NCBI RefSeq assembly: GCF_023715565.1 | Contig: NZ_JAMBOJ010000013.1 | Location: 1 to 64,000 of the forward strand | Direction of reading: 5' to 3' | Source of the DNA: Cytobacillus firmus | Lineage (GTDB): Bacteria > Bacillota > Bacilli > Bacillales > Cytobacillaceae | DNA: 64,000 nucleotides | In this document: positions 44,252-53,147 of the stretch, one piece after another | How positions within the stretch are numbered: position 1 is the stretch's first letter | Layout: each line of letters starts with the position of its first letter | The notes under the pieces: model-generated | What the model saw: only the letters and a program-made list of their open reading frames with translations | What the model was told of the DNA's origin: nothing | Databases searched by the model: none | Program-made: the position numbers and the translations under genes

Positions 44252-44935
44252 GTGAAAAAATCACTAATCATTCTCGGCATTAGCAGCATGGCTGCACTGA
44301 CTGCCTGCCAAAATAATGCTGCAAAAGAGGATATTTATGAAGAAACCGGTCATACCATAAATGTAAATGACCAGCGTGCTGAATTATACAATAGGAATAT
44401 GGGCAACGGCCGGAATGGCCGAAACAATGTCGGTGAAGATTTTGGATATGTGCGTCATCAAAAAAGCCCAATTATGGGAGACAACGTTTCAGCGGACCAC
44501 TATGCTGCCATTGACCGTGAACAGGTTGCAGATATTATCGGCAAATACTGCACAGAAATTCCGAATGTTGATGATATCTCGACACTTGTAACAGATGAAG
44601 AAGTCCTGATCGTATATAACACTGACACTAAAGATCGCAATCAGACAGCTGATCAGGTTAAAAAGATGGCCATGTCTGTTGTACCAAGATGGTATCATGT
44701 CTATGTCAGTGATGATACATCCTTAAGAAAAAATGTTGAAAACTATGCCACGGTTGATTCCGATGGCCGAAATGCTGAAAATGGCATTAACCAATTAATA
44801 AAACAAATGCTTAAATCTCCTCAAGGAGAAAAAATGAGTGAAAGTGAAAATGAAAACGGTGAAATGCAAGGTGAAAGAAATGATGATATGGATAAAGATG
44901 ACCTTGGAGAAACCGTTAAAAAAGCAAAGAGTTAA
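44252..44935 (+). CDS. yutC: YutC, YhcN/YlaJ-family sporulation lipoprotein
   Basis: A 227-residue lipoprotein. The signal peptide MKKSLIILGISSMAALTAC ends in a lipobox with Cys19. The central YhcN/YlaJ domain (about 90-180) includes ADIIGKYCTEIPNVDDISTLVTDEEVLI. The C-terminal 45 residues are acidic and low complexity, ending DDLGETVKKAKS. GTG 44252 follows GAGGAGGTG by 6 bases. Family members are forespore lipoproteins with a part in germination or cortex function. Divergent from yutD. Confidence 0.83.
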   Translation: MKKSLIILGISSMAALTACQNNAAKEDIYEETGHTINVNDQRAELYNRNMGNGRNGRNNVGEDFGYVRHQKSPIMGDNVSADHYAAIDREQVADIIGKYCTEIPNVDDISTLVTDEEVLIVYNTDTKDRNQTADQVKKMAMSVVPRWYHVYVSDDTSLRKNVENYATVDSDGRNAENGINQLIKQMLKSPQGEKMSESENENGEMQGERNDDMDKDDLGETVKKAKS

Positions 44936-44958
44936 CCTTTTTTCTTCCTGTTTTGCAA

Positions 44959-44992
44959 AAAGAGAGTCCAGCGATGGCGCTGGACTCTTATT
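44959..44992. terminator. Bidirectional terminator between yutC and lipA
   Basis: AGAGTCCAGC (44963-44972) pairs with GCTGGACTCT (44979-44988), with A-rich and T-rich flanks. Confidence 0.85.
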
Positions 44993-44995
44993 ACT

Positions 44996-45913
44996 TTAAG
45001 CTTGCTGAATTTCCTTTTCTCCCATAATTTGCTTCTGTTTAGCTGCCGCATTTACCTGCTCATCAGCATGATAGGAAGAGCGCACAAGAGGACCTGCTTC
45101 ACAATGGCTGAACCCTTTGCTCATTGCAATGTCTCTCAGTTCCTGGAATTCTTCAGGTGAATAATACTTCACCACTTTAATATGTTTCTTGGATGGCTGC
45201 AGGTACTGCCCTATTGTCATAATGTCAACATCATGAGCACGCAGATCATCCATTACAGCAATGATTTCCTCCTTCGTTTCTCCAAGACCGATCATCAGGC
45301 TGGATTTTGTAGGGATATCCGGCTGCATTTCTTTTGCACGCTTTAAAAATTCAAGTGAGCGCTTATATTTTGCACGTGCCCTTACTCTTGGAGTCAGGCG
45401 CTCAACAGTTTCGATATTGTGATTAAGTATATCAGGACGGGCATCCATAAGAGTTTTCAAGTTTTCATAAACACCGCCCATGTCGGAAGGTAATACTTCG
45501 ATAGTAGTGAACGGGCTTTTTCTTCTGATGGCACGGACTGTTTCCGCGAAAACAGCTGCACCTCCGTCCTTAAGATCATCTCTTGCTACAGCTGTTACAA
45601 CAGCATGCTTTAGATTCATAAGAGCCACGGAATCAGCCACGCGTTCCGGCTCCTGTAGATCCAACTCAGTCGGCAGCCCGGTTTTGACAGCACAGAAACG
45701 GCAGGCACGCGTACACACATCGCCAAGAATCATAAACGTAGCCGTTCTTCTTACTGCCCAGCATTCATGAATATTGGGACATTTAGCTTCTTCACATACA
45801 GTGTGCAGGTTCTTTTCCCTCATCATTTTTTTTAGGCCAGTATAATTTTCATTTGTGTTCAACTTTATTTTCAGCCATTCCGGCTTGCGCAAATACTCTT
45901 CTTTCTTGCTCAT
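44996..45913 (-). CDS. lipA: Lipoyl synthase
   Basis: A 305-residue radical-SAM enzyme that inserts two sulfur atoms into octanoyl groups on lipoyl domains. The auxiliary cluster cysteines are Cys40, Cys45 and Cys51, and the radical-SAM cluster cysteines Cys67, Cys71 and Cys74 (CTRACRFC). [14 protein letters not shown] and the final SSYHAD (RSSY motif) are present. Full length. AAGGAGTG lies 5 bases before ATG 45911-45913. It depends on the Fe-S assembly machinery also encoded in this window. Confidence 0.96.
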   Translation of the reverse strand: MSKKEEYLRKPEWLKIKLNTNENYTGLKKMMREKNLHTVCEEAKCPNIHECWAVRRTATFMILGDVCTRACRFCAVKTGLPTELDLQEPERVADSVALMNLKHAVVTAVARDDLKDGGAAVFAETVRAIRRKSPFTTIEVLPSDMGGVYENLKTLMDARPDILNHNIETVERLTPRVRARAKYKRSLEFLKRAKEMQPDIPTKSSLMIGLGETKEEIIAVMDDLRAHDVDIMTIGQYLQPSKKHIKVVKYYSPEEFQELRDIAMSKGFSHCEAGPLVRSSYHADEQVNAAAKQKQIMGEKEIQQA

Positions 45914-45932
45914 TTTCCCACTCCTTAAACTG

Positions 45933-46013
45933 AAGCTAGACGTAAAGAAAAGCGCAAGCGCCCTTGTCCGCCCCTCCCCGAAACATCAAGGGGGTTTCGC
46001 TGCTTGAGCTAGA
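45933..46013. repeat. Dispersed AGCGC...GAGCTAGAC repeat, copy 4
   Basis: GAAGCTAGACGTAAAGAAAAGCGCAAGCGCC opens the unit and CTTGAGCTAGACC closes it; CCCCC and GGGGG tracts pair in the middle. It occupies the first part of the 316-base gap between lipA and lytH. The rest of that gap (46014-46230) is AT-rich and shows nothing else convincing. Confidence 0.6.
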
Positions 46014-46230
46014 CCATTTTTCTGACTTCAGAATTAATACTTTTCTGCCCAATAAAAAAGCCAGTCATACAATTCCGACTAAGCTGATTAGGCTTCACCT
46101 GATGCCACTTTATCATAATGGATTGAAGAGGACAAGCCGAAGATTCTGGTATTACCATTAATTGATATTTATTAAATTATCCATTCATCACAAACTATAT
46201 AAGCAGACCATTACAGAAGGGAGGATTTAC

Positions 46231-47223
46231 GTGCGGATTATATTTACCGCTGCTGCGGCCTTATCGTTTTTTCTGATTTCCTTATGTACAGTCAGTGCCG
46301 AAGAAAATGCAGCTGATATATATAAACAAAGAATGGCCTTATATAAAAGAGTAGAAGCTGTAACGAACATTCCGTGGTATTACCTTGCGGGGATCGATCA
46401 GTATGAAAGGAATGTCCGGCAGTCAAGAAGGGACATTCCGAAGGCTGAAGGAATTACAGGAATCTACTTTAAACCTGAGGAATGGGCGGGAATTTTGAAT
46501 CCAAATCCCGCTGATGAAAACCCAACATCCATTCAATTTTTCAATGGTATTGGATTTGACGGGGACGGGGACGGTAAAGCCAGCTTGAAAAGTGATGAAG
46601 ATGTTCTTCATTCCTTTGCAAATTTCCTTCTCTCTTATGGTACAGAGCATGATAATTTAAAAATTGGATTGTGGAATTATTATAAGCGCGATAAAGCTGT
46701 TGGCATTATCATTGGTAAAGCCCAAATATACAAACAGTTCGGCCGTCTTGACCTCGATGATCACGCTTTCCCTGTTCCCTTGAGGAGCAATTACAGCTAT
46801 AGAAATACCTGGGGGGACGCCAGAGGCTGGGGCGGAAGACGGATTCATGAAGGAACCGATATTTTTGCTGATTACGGGGTACCTGTCCGGGCTACCTCCT
46901 ACGGAATAGTAGAGATGAAAGGCTGGAATAAATATGGAGGATGGAGAATCGGCATCCGTGACATTAATAATAATTACCATTATTTCGCCCACTTAAGCGG
47001 ATTTGCCAAAGAGCTTAGAGTCGGCCAAATTGTCGAACCCGGCATGATAATAGGCGGAGTAGGAAGCTCGGGATATGGGCCTCCAGGCACATCGGGGAAA
47101 TTCCCGCCACATCTTCATTATGGCATCTACAAAGACAACGGCTATACGGAATGGTCCTACGATCCCTATCCACACTTAAGATTATGGGAAAGACAGGATC
47201 GGATCAAAGCCAGAAGAAAGTAA
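46231..47223 (+). CDS. lytH: LytH-type M23 peptidoglycan endopeptidase (YunA)
   Basis: A 330-residue exported protein with an N-terminal signal segment (about 4-22) and a C-terminal M23 (LytM) domain. Zinc and catalytic residues are in RRIHEGTDIFADYG and NNYHYFAHLSGF, and PPHLHYGIY. In B. subtilis, LytH produces single L-alanine side chains in spore cortex peptidoglycan. GTG 46231 is chosen because GGGAGG lies 6 bases upstream; the frame is open further up without a ribosome binding site. Expression in the mother cell late in sporulation is expected from the homolog. Confidence 0.88.
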   Translation: MRIIFTAAAALSFFLISLCTVSAEENAADIYKQRMALYKRVEAVTNIPWYYLAGIDQYERNVRQSRRDIPKAEGITGIYFKPEEWAGILNPNPADENPTSIQFFNGIGFDGDGDGKASLKSDEDVLHSFANFLLSYGTEHDNLKIGLWNYYKRDKAVGIIIGKAQIYKQFGRLDLDDHAFPVPLRSNYSYRNTWGDARGWGGRRIHEGTDIFADYGVPVRATSYGIVEMKGWNKYGGWRIGIRDINNNYHYFAHLSGFAKELRVGQIVEPGMIIGGVGSSGYGPPGTSGKFPPHLHYGIYKDNGYTEWSYDPYPHLRLWERQDRIKARRK

Positions 47224-47229
47224 AAAATA

Positions 47230-47258
47230 AAGGACTGCCCACTAACCAGGCAGTCCTT
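47230..47258. terminator. Bidirectional terminator between lytH and metS
   Basis: AAGGACTGCC (47230-47239) pairs perfectly with GGCAGTCCTT (47249-47258) around a 9-base loop, A-rich on one side. Confidence 0.83.
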
Positions 47259-47263
47259 CAATG

Positions 47264-47371
47264 TTATTTAGCTTTTCTTGCTTCGGACACAGCATTTAGT
47301 ATACTTACTGCAAGGCCGCCCCAGATAATGAGTATCCCAACCACCATCATTGTAATTGCACTTCCAGACAT
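47264..47371 (-). CDS. metS: MetS-type small subunit of the NSS transporter
   Basis: A 35-residue single-helix protein (MSGSAITMMVVGILIIWGGL and a short basic tail) encoded directly after the NSS transporter. ATG 47369-47371 shares one base with the transporter stop codon (TAATG), and GGAGG lies 9 bases before it inside the upstream gene. Small one-helix subunits of this kind pair with NSS transporters of the MetPS type, first described in Corynebacterium for methionine and alanine uptake. It is too short for most gene finders. Confidence 0.85.
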   Translation of the reverse strand: MSGSAITMMVVGILIIWGGLAVSILNAVSEARKAK

Positions 47372-48888
47372 TATTGAGATTCCTCCTTATCAGCTGGTAT
47401 TAAAAGCTTAGACTGTGTATCATTCATTTTAATAGCCATAAACACAAATCCTAAGATAATGGCTCCTATTGCTACTCCCCATCCGGAATAGAGAAGGAAG
47501 CTGGTAGGGTACCCTTCATAATTATCTTTAATATTCGTAATGATGTTTTGAACCATCATATATCCAAGAACAATTGGCGTAATTGCTGTCAAGCAAACCT
47601 TCCACCACGAACCAAGTTTGATATCAGAAACAGCATCTGCATGGTTCTGAAGATTTTTCAACTCTTTTAACACCCAGCCTACAATAACCACCTGTACTAA
47701 TCCTGCTAAGGCAACACCAAATTGGTTGATGAAGTAGTCTGCTGCATCAAGGAAGTATAAACCGCCCTGTGTCGCAAAGAGGATGGAGATAACAGCAGAT
47801 AAACCTCCGCCTACAAGAACTGCTTTATTACGTGAAACATTAAACTTATCCTGAACACCAGCAACAAATGTTTCAACAATCGAGATTAACGATGTTAAAC
47901 CGGCAAGTGTTAAACAGATAAAGAAGAAAGAACCGAATAAGCCATTAAAAGCCGGGAATTCGTTAATGATCTGCGGGAATACAACGAATGCCAATCCTAC
48001 ACCTGATGATACTACCTCATTAATGCCTACACCCTGCTGTGCAGCCATAAATCCAAGTGCAGCAAAAACCCCGATACCCGCAAGAAGTTCAAAACCGGAG
48101 TTTGCAAAACCGGTAATGAAGGCACTGTTTGTCAAATCCGTTTTCTTTGGAAGGTAGCTTGAATAGGTTACCATGATGGCAAATCCAATTGATAAACTAA
48201 AGAAAATCTGGCCGTAGGCCGCTACCCATACTTTAGGATCCGCTATCATTTCCCAGTTTGGCTTAAAGAAAGCATCCAACCCAGCAATAGCCCCATCAAG
48301 AGTCAATGCGCGAACAACAATAATTAAGAATAAAACTACAAGGACAGGAATAAAGATTTTGTTCGCGATTTCGATACCTTTTTTGATCCCTTTAAACAGA
48401 ATTCCAAGCGTCACAACCCAGACAATAACTAACGGTATGAATACTCCAGGCACAAGCCCGCCTACATCTCCTGGTGTTTCTGCAAGCTTTAAATATTCTC
48501 CAAAGAGGAATCCGTTTGGATCGTCACCCCATTTAAGGTTAAACGAGAAGCCTGCGTATGACATTGCCCACGCGATGATAACTGCATAATATGTTGAAAT
48601 GACAAATGAAATGGCGACCTGCCACCAGCCCAGCCATTCGTATTTTTTACTTAATCTTGCATAAGATAATGGTGCTGATCCGCGATACTTATGGCCAATT
48701 GTAAATTCCATAATTAAAAGCGGTATACCTGCTGTCAGCAAGGCAAACAAATATGGAAAAAAGAATGCTCCCCCTCCATTATCATAAGCAACTGCCGGGA
48801 AACGCCAAATGTTTCCTAGACCAATTGCAGAACCCACAGCTGCCATAATAAACCCAGCTCTGGACCCCCACTGCGGACGATTATCCAT
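47371..48888 (-). CDS. Sodium-dependent NSS-family amino-acid transporter
   Basis: A 505-residue, twelve-helix neurotransmitter:sodium symporter family protein. The N-terminal signature WGSRAGFIMAAVGSAIGLGN, then IWRFPAVAYDNGGGAFFFPY, is intact, as is FFSLSIGFAIMVTYSSYLPK near helix 6. It imports amino acids with Na+. The tightly coupled MetS-like subunit suggests a two-protein MetPS-type system, possibly for methionine or alanine. ATG 48886-48888; GGGGG lies about 11 bases upstream. A CodY-like sequence sits 60 bases upstream. Confidence 0.88.
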   Translation of the reverse strand: MDNRPQWGSRAGFIMAAVGSAIGLGNIWRFPAVAYDNGGGAFFFPYLFALLTAGIPLLIMEFTIGHKYRGSAPLSYARLSKKYEWLGWWQVAISFVISTYYAVIIAWAMSYAGFSFNLKWGDDPNGFLFGEYLKLAETPGDVGGLVPGVFIPLVIVWVVTLGILFKGIKKGIEIANKIFIPVLVVLFLIIVVRALTLDGAIAGLDAFFKPNWEMIADPKVWVAAYGQIFFSLSIGFAIMVTYSSYLPKKTDLTNSAFITGFANSGFELLAGIGVFAALGFMAAQQGVGINEVVSSGVGLAFVVFPQIINEFPAFNGLFGSFFFICLTLAGLTSLISIVETFVAGVQDKFNVSRNKAVLVGGGLSAVISILFATQGGLYFLDAADYFINQFGVALAGLVQVVIVGWVLKELKNLQNHADAVSDIKLGSWWKVCLTAITPIVLGYMMVQNIITNIKDNYEGYPTSFLLYSGWGVAIGAIILGFVFMAIKMNDTQSKLLIPADKEESQ

Positions 48889-49356
48889 AGTAAATCCTAC
48901 CCCCTGTAAATATCCCCAATTAAAATGAACAATGGGAACTTTTTATATTTTCAGATAATTAAATCTAACTAAGCCTAGTATAGCTAGTTTTTGATATTCT
49001 GTCAAAACATTATTTTCCTAATAGTAATATTTTTCGAAATAATTGATTTTAACACAATACTAGAGTAAAGTATCGACGAAAATTAATATATCCCTATTTT
49101 AATTTCCATTTGTATTCCACCCGGTCAGGAGTTATCTCACCAAAACTGACCTAGTAATTTCTTGTCCTCACCCCCTTTGTTAAATTTATTCTTGGATCTT
49201 AAAAACTTTCACTATTTGTTCAGATAATTCAAAATAAAAATATCGATATGCCAAAATTAACCTCGTTTGGTCTTCGTGGCCACGGGAATACAGCCAATAT
49301 GCTTAGAAATTTCCAAAGATAGCATAAACAGAAACTACTGAGGAGGTTATTTACAA
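48889..49356 (+). promoter_or_regulatory. Divergent regulatory gap with CodY-like and sigma-B-like sites
   Basis: No gene is seen in this 467-base AT-rich gap. The minus strand of 48946-48960 reads AATTATCTGAAAATA, two mismatches from the CodY box, near the NSS gene. A second TTCAGATAATT core is at 49219-49229. GTTTGG (49265-49270), 13 bases and GGGAAT (49284-49289) match the sigma-B pattern GTTTAA-N12-15-GGGWAW well, and would start transcription about 60 bases before the stress-protein gene. Confidence 0.5.
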
Positions 49357-50223
49357 ATGGATACCAATATTATCGGAGTTTATAATTCACAACGAGAAGC
49401 GGTAAATGCCATTCAAGAACTGCAAAGTGACGGATACCCTGTTCAGGAACTTTCGATCATTGCACAGTCAGAACATCTGGATACGTCTCTAGAAGATAAA
49501 ACCGGTGTTCATACAGAAACCTTCGAGACTAAGAATAGAGACAGCAGTGAAAGTGCAGGTTTCTTAAATAGTCTGGCATCATGGTTTGATGATGACCGCA
49601 TGAGCAGCAACTCTGCAGGTGAAAAGTTCAGAGAACTGGGGATGTCAGAAGATGAGGCCCGCAAGTATGAAACGTATGTGAACGAGGGTAAAATCATTTT
49701 ATACAGTGATAGAAAAGATACTTCAACCAGCTTTACCAATGCTGGAACTGCTGAAGCCAAAGCGCACAGCACGTACACAGGCGGATATGATGAGCTAAGA
49801 AATTCAGCTGCAGATGATGAACAATCATTAAAACTGCGGGAAGAACAGCTTGATGTGTCGAAGGAACGTGTACAAGCCGGAGAAGTTGAAGTCCAAAAGG
49901 ACGTTGTAGAAGAACAAAAAACAATAAATGTACCTGTCGAGCATGAAGAAGTATATGTAGAAAGAAGAAAAGTGGATAATCCGGATGGCGCAGGCGTCTC
50001 ACCAATCTCTGACAATGAAACAATCAGGATTCCTATTACAGAAGAGCGTGTGGAAGTCTCCAAAAAGCCCGTTGTCACCGAAGAAATTGTCGTAGGCAAA
50101 CGGGAAGTTAAGGAAACACAGCAGGTCAAGGAACATCTTAAGAAAGAAGAAGTACATTTTGAGGGCAGCCGTGAACACATTACAGAAGATGAAGACTTAA
50201 ATAGAAAAAGCAATAACCTATAA
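49357..50223 (+). CDS. General stress protein, YflT-like domain plus YsnF/AvaK (DUF2382) domain
   Basis: A 288-residue protein. The N-terminal 110 residues (MDTNIIGVYNSQREAVNAIQ) resemble the general stress protein 17M/YflT domain. A linker follows, then the DUF2382 (YsnF/AvaK) repeat region (about 165-280), with LREEQLDVSKERVQAGEVEV, IPVEHEEVYVERR-type and ITEERVEVSKKPVV strands. Such proteins are induced by sigma-B in Bacillus. The candidate sigma-B promoter at 49265-49289 agrees. GGAGG lies before ATG 49357. The biochemical role is unknown. Confidence 0.82.
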   Translation: MDTNIIGVYNSQREAVNAIQELQSDGYPVQELSIIAQSEHLDTSLEDKTGVHTETFETKNRDSSESAGFLNSLASWFDDDRMSSNSAGEKFRELGMSEDEARKYETYVNEGKIILYSDRKDTSTSFTNAGTAEAKAHSTYTGGYDELRNSAADDEQSLKLREEQLDVSKERVQAGEVEVQKDVVEEQKTINVPVEHEEVYVERRKVDNPDGAGVSPISDNETIRIPITEERVEVSKKPVVTEEIVVGKREVKETQQVKEHLKKEEVHFEGSREHITEDEDLNRKSNNL

Positions 50224-50274
50224 TATAGAAGGGCCCTTCGAGGGAACCTCTTCATTTATGTTGGACAGCATCTA

Positions 50275-50305
50275 AATAGGCCTTCTCTCAAAGAGAAGGC
50301 CTATT
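50275..50305. terminator. Bidirectional terminator between the stress gene and lysW
   Basis: AATAGGCCTTCTCT pairs with AGAGAAGGCCTATT around a 3-base loop. It separates convergent genes. Confidence 0.82.
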
Positions 50306-50316
50306 CTATAGGGGCT

Positions 50317-51894
50317 TTAACTTGCCCTGTTTTCCTGCCAGGTTTCTTTTTTGCCGCGGGCAAGGAAAGCAAATGCAGCTACAAGAACAGCCACTGAAAG
50401 TAATGCGATAACAGTGCTGCCGGTAAATCCGATGACCAGATATCCAACAGCAGCGATTCCTGCTGATATCAATGCATATGGAAGCTGGGTCATAACATGA
50501 TCAATATGGTTACACCCTGCCCCGGTCGAGGAAAGAATCGTTGTGTCGGAAATCGGTGAACAATGGTCCCCGAATACCGCACCCGCAAGGACAGCTGACA
50601 TAGCCGGCAACAGGAGAGTAATATCTGTTGCAGCAGCAACGTCTCCTGCAATCGGAAGCAGGATGCCGAATGATCCCCATGAAGTCCCGGTACTGAATGC
50701 CATGATTCCAGCAATGACAAATAGTAAGAACGGAAGCCATGAAGTGCTCATATTAGAGCTTTCCACAATACCTGCCAGATATTTTCCGGTCTCCAGACGG
50801 CCGATTAAGTCAACAATCGCCCAGGCAAACAGTAGGATATAAACAGCGGGAAGCATTGATTTTACGCCTTCCCATACCCCTTTGCCAAAAACATTGGCAT
50901 TAACGCCTTTCAAAATAAAGGCCTGGCGGAAGAATAACCCCAATGAAACCACTAGACCTACTAGACCTCCAAGGATAAGAGATTTTGAGACATCTGTATT
51001 CTCAAATATTTGTAAAATAGTCGCATTTCCTTCTACAGCCTGTGACCCTGTCCAAAGCATTGCACCAACTGTACCAGCGACAAGAGCAATAATCGGCCAT
51101 ACAAGATCTCCGACCGAGCCTTTTGAGCTTGTTGGGAGATCATCATTTAGTTCACCCGGCGCCGGCTTCTCGGGATCCATTACAAGCCCCTCCTCAGCCG
51201 CACGCTTTTCATGCACCCTCATTAGGCCAATTTCCAGGCCTCTTATTGCCACTATGAATACAATGGCAAGTGTAGCCCAAACATAAAGATTCATAGGAAT
51301 CATTTGAATAAACGCTGAGAAAGCGGAATACTCGGTAACATTATGAGCAGCAAGGATTGTCCCAATCAGCGCAATAATGTATGCACCCCAGCTAGATACT
51401 GGTGAAATTACACAAACAGGGGCTGAAGTGGAGTCAATCAGGTATGCCAGTTTCGCACGTGATACGCGCTGGCGGTCTGTAATAGGACGTGAAATCTGAC
51501 CGACTGCCAAAGCATTGAAATAGTCATCTATGAAAATAATAATACCTAAAACAGCTCCGACAATCTGTGCACCTGCACGGGTCTTGACCCGCTTCATTGC
51601 CCATTCCCCAAATGCGCGGCTTCCACCTGAAATAGATATAAATGCAGTAATAACACCTAATACAAGCAAGAAAAATATAATATACACATTCCAGGTGTTC
51701 AATGCTCCATCTGAAATAAAAATTGCTTTTACAGCATCCCATATAATACTGAATGTCTCAGTGATGCTGAAGTCAGCCAGCAATAATGCCGCTGTTACAA
51801 TCCCCACTCCCAATGACAGCAATACGCGCCTGGTCAGGATAACCATAGCGATTGCTACCAAAGGCGGCAACAGGGAGAAAATCGTGTTAGTCAT
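50317..51894 (-). CDS. lysW: NhaC-family transporter under a lysine riboswitch, LysW-type lysine transporter
   Basis: A 525-residue NhaC-family membrane protein of about 12-13 helices. The segment IFIDDYFNALAVGQISRPIT is near residue 120, and STGTSWGSFGILLPIAGD and GDHCSPISDTTILSSTGAG are the family's C-terminal blocks. NhaC proteins were named as Na+/H+ antiporters, but a subgroup sits behind lysine riboswitches and was called LysW, a predicted lysine transporter. The L-box leader here places this gene in that group. ATG 51892-51894 follows AAGAGGAGG by 7 bases. Confidence 0.82.
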   Translation of the reverse strand: MTNTIFSLLPPLVAIAMVILTRRVLLSLGVGIVTAALLLADFSITETFSIIWDAVKAIFISDGALNTWNVYIIFFLLVLGVITAFISISGGSRAFGEWAMKRVKTRAGAQIVGAVLGIIIFIDDYFNALAVGQISRPITDRQRVSRAKLAYLIDSTSAPVCVISPVSSWGAYIIALIGTILAAHNVTEYSAFSAFIQMIPMNLYVWATLAIVFIVAIRGLEIGLMRVHEKRAAEEGLVMDPEKPAPGELNDDLPTSSKGSVGDLVWPIIALVAGTVGAMLWTGSQAVEGNATILQIFENTDVSKSLILGGLVGLVVSLGLFFRQAFILKGVNANVFGKGVWEGVKSMLPAVYILLFAWAIVDLIGRLETGKYLAGIVESSNMSTSWLPFLLFVIAGIMAFSTGTSWGSFGILLPIAGDVAAATDITLLLPAMSAVLAGAVFGDHCSPISDTTILSSTGAGCNHIDHVMTQLPYALISAGIAAVGYLVIGFTGSTVIALLSVAVLVAAFAFLARGKKETWQENRAS

Positions 51895-51984
51895 TTTTTG
51901 TCCTCCTCTTGTTTTTTGGACAACCGCAATGCGGCATGTCCGTTTTGCAATCAGGGGAACAACAAGGATGATGACAAAAACCAA

Positions 51985-52256
51985 AATAAAAAAAGAGTAA
52001 CGATAGAGAAGAATCTATCATTACTCTTTTGAAGTAATTAGTTTCTCCATCACGATCTGTAGCTCCCCATTATGAAGGCTTTCAAAAAGTATATTCATAC
52101 TTTCCCCACATAATGACAGTGTTACTCCTATTCGAAGTAACCCCAGCAAAAATAGTTCTGACTCACTACTCATGCTTCGGCAACATTCCCTTTCGGCTGC
52201 GATCGTCGTTGTCATCCTCACACAGCGTACTTATGAATCCTGCACCTCTACCCCAT
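51985..52256 (-). promoter_or_regulatory. Lysine riboswitch (L-box) with intrinsic terminator
   Basis: Read on the minus strand, the leader has the conserved L-box blocks in order: TAGAGGTGC (about 52243-52251), AAGTACGC, GCCGAAAGGGAATGTTGCCG, CGAAGCATGAG, TTTTGCTGGGG, ACACTGTCA, TATGTGGGGAAAG and GGGGAGCTAC. The 3' end is a terminator with a 17-bp stem (51991-52007 with 52014-52030, one mismatch) and a long T-run. Lysine binding should favour termination and shut off the transporter. A 66-codon frame crossing it (52021-52221) is an artefact. Confidence 0.9.
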
Positions 52257-52323
52257 CGGATATGATAAGGTTTTTATGAAATTATAGTAGAATTTTATCA
52301 AAATACTAATCTATTTGCAAGCG

Positions 52324-53070
52324 TTATTGACCGGCTGGTATTTCTATTGATGGCGAGGTGCCCCTTCCGCCATTGTAAAATTGCGGAACCTTTCCTGGGT
52401 AAATGCCATAAGCAGCCAGCACATCCTCCTGTACTGTAATAATTTTGGTGGCAAAAGGAATGATAATTTGAACCTGCACATCCAGGCGGACCAGTACCTT
52501 CACTTCTACATTATTTATGCCGTGATCCTTTGTTTCAGTTATAAAATTGGAGGTAACAGAACCGACTGCATTGAATTTTATCGGTATCCGGGGACCCAGG
52601 TTACCAAGGAGTGCATTATTGGTTGCCTGGCCAAGCGGAACGTAATACACAATTCCGTTTGAGTGCCGCATTTCCTCCGTATTGATTTCCACGTCTGTAA
52701 AGGACTCCAAAGCATCCAAATCGCCCTTTTCCGCTTTCTTAATATTATCTTGAACCAGTTCTGTTACTTCTGCTTTAACTCTATTCAGCTTTTCCACGTT
52801 TATGCTGACAACGCCGCTCTCGCTTGCTTCAAACATATCTTCCAAATCCATTACATTAGTAATTTTTTTATTAATCGCATTGTTTATCACCAATGATGCA
52901 ATTTTCCTTGTCTGTGAATCGGCATAGCTCATGAGTGTTGGCTTAAGCCCTTCATTGATAATCCAGAGGCCGGCAGCTGTTGAGATTACGAAGAATATAA
53001 AGGTCAAAAGAAATACATAGCGAAATGGAAGTGGGCCTTTCCGGGGCAGGCGGCCGCGAAATTTTGCCAA
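52324..53070 (-). CDS. yunB: Sporulation protein YunB
   Basis: A 248-residue membrane-anchored protein with a basic N-terminus (MAKFRGRLPRKGPLPFRYVF) and one transmembrane helix at about 17-38; the rest is extracytoplasmic. YunB is required for efficient sporulation in B. subtilis. Key stretch: NNALLGNLGPRIPIKFNAVG near 146-165 and a terminal domain with IIIPFATKIITVQEDVLAAYG. TTG 53068-53070 follows AAAGGGGGG by 7 bases. Same position as in B. subtilis. Confidence 0.87.
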   Translation of the reverse strand: MAKFRGRLPRKGPLPFRYVFLLTFIFFVISTAAGLWIINEGLKPTLMSYADSQTRKIASLVINNAINKKITNVMDLEDMFEASESGVVSINVEKLNRVKAEVTELVQDNIKKAEKGDLDALESFTDVEINTEEMRHSNGIVYYVPLGQATNNALLGNLGPRIPIKFNAVGSVTSNFITETKDHGINNVEVKVLVRLDVQVQIIIPFATKIITVQEDVLAAYGIYPGKVPQFYNGGRGTSPSIEIPAGQ

Positions 53071-53147
53071 AACAAATCCCCCCTTTACAAGCTATATGTA
53101 TGCTGTAAAGGAGGGAACTAGGCTCAAAAATCCAAAATAGTTTAGGA

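Noticed and set aside
49509-50255. Long Ser/Thr/Leu-rich open frame opposite the stress-protein gene
   Set aside because: It mirrors the Glu/Lys/Val-rich coding strand of a DUF2382 protein; composition and lack of start signals show it is an antisense artefact.
52021-52221. Open frame of 66 codons on the minus strand upstream of lysW
   Set aside because: It runs through the conserved core of the lysine riboswitch and has no proper ribosome binding site; the RNA structure explains the sequence conservation.
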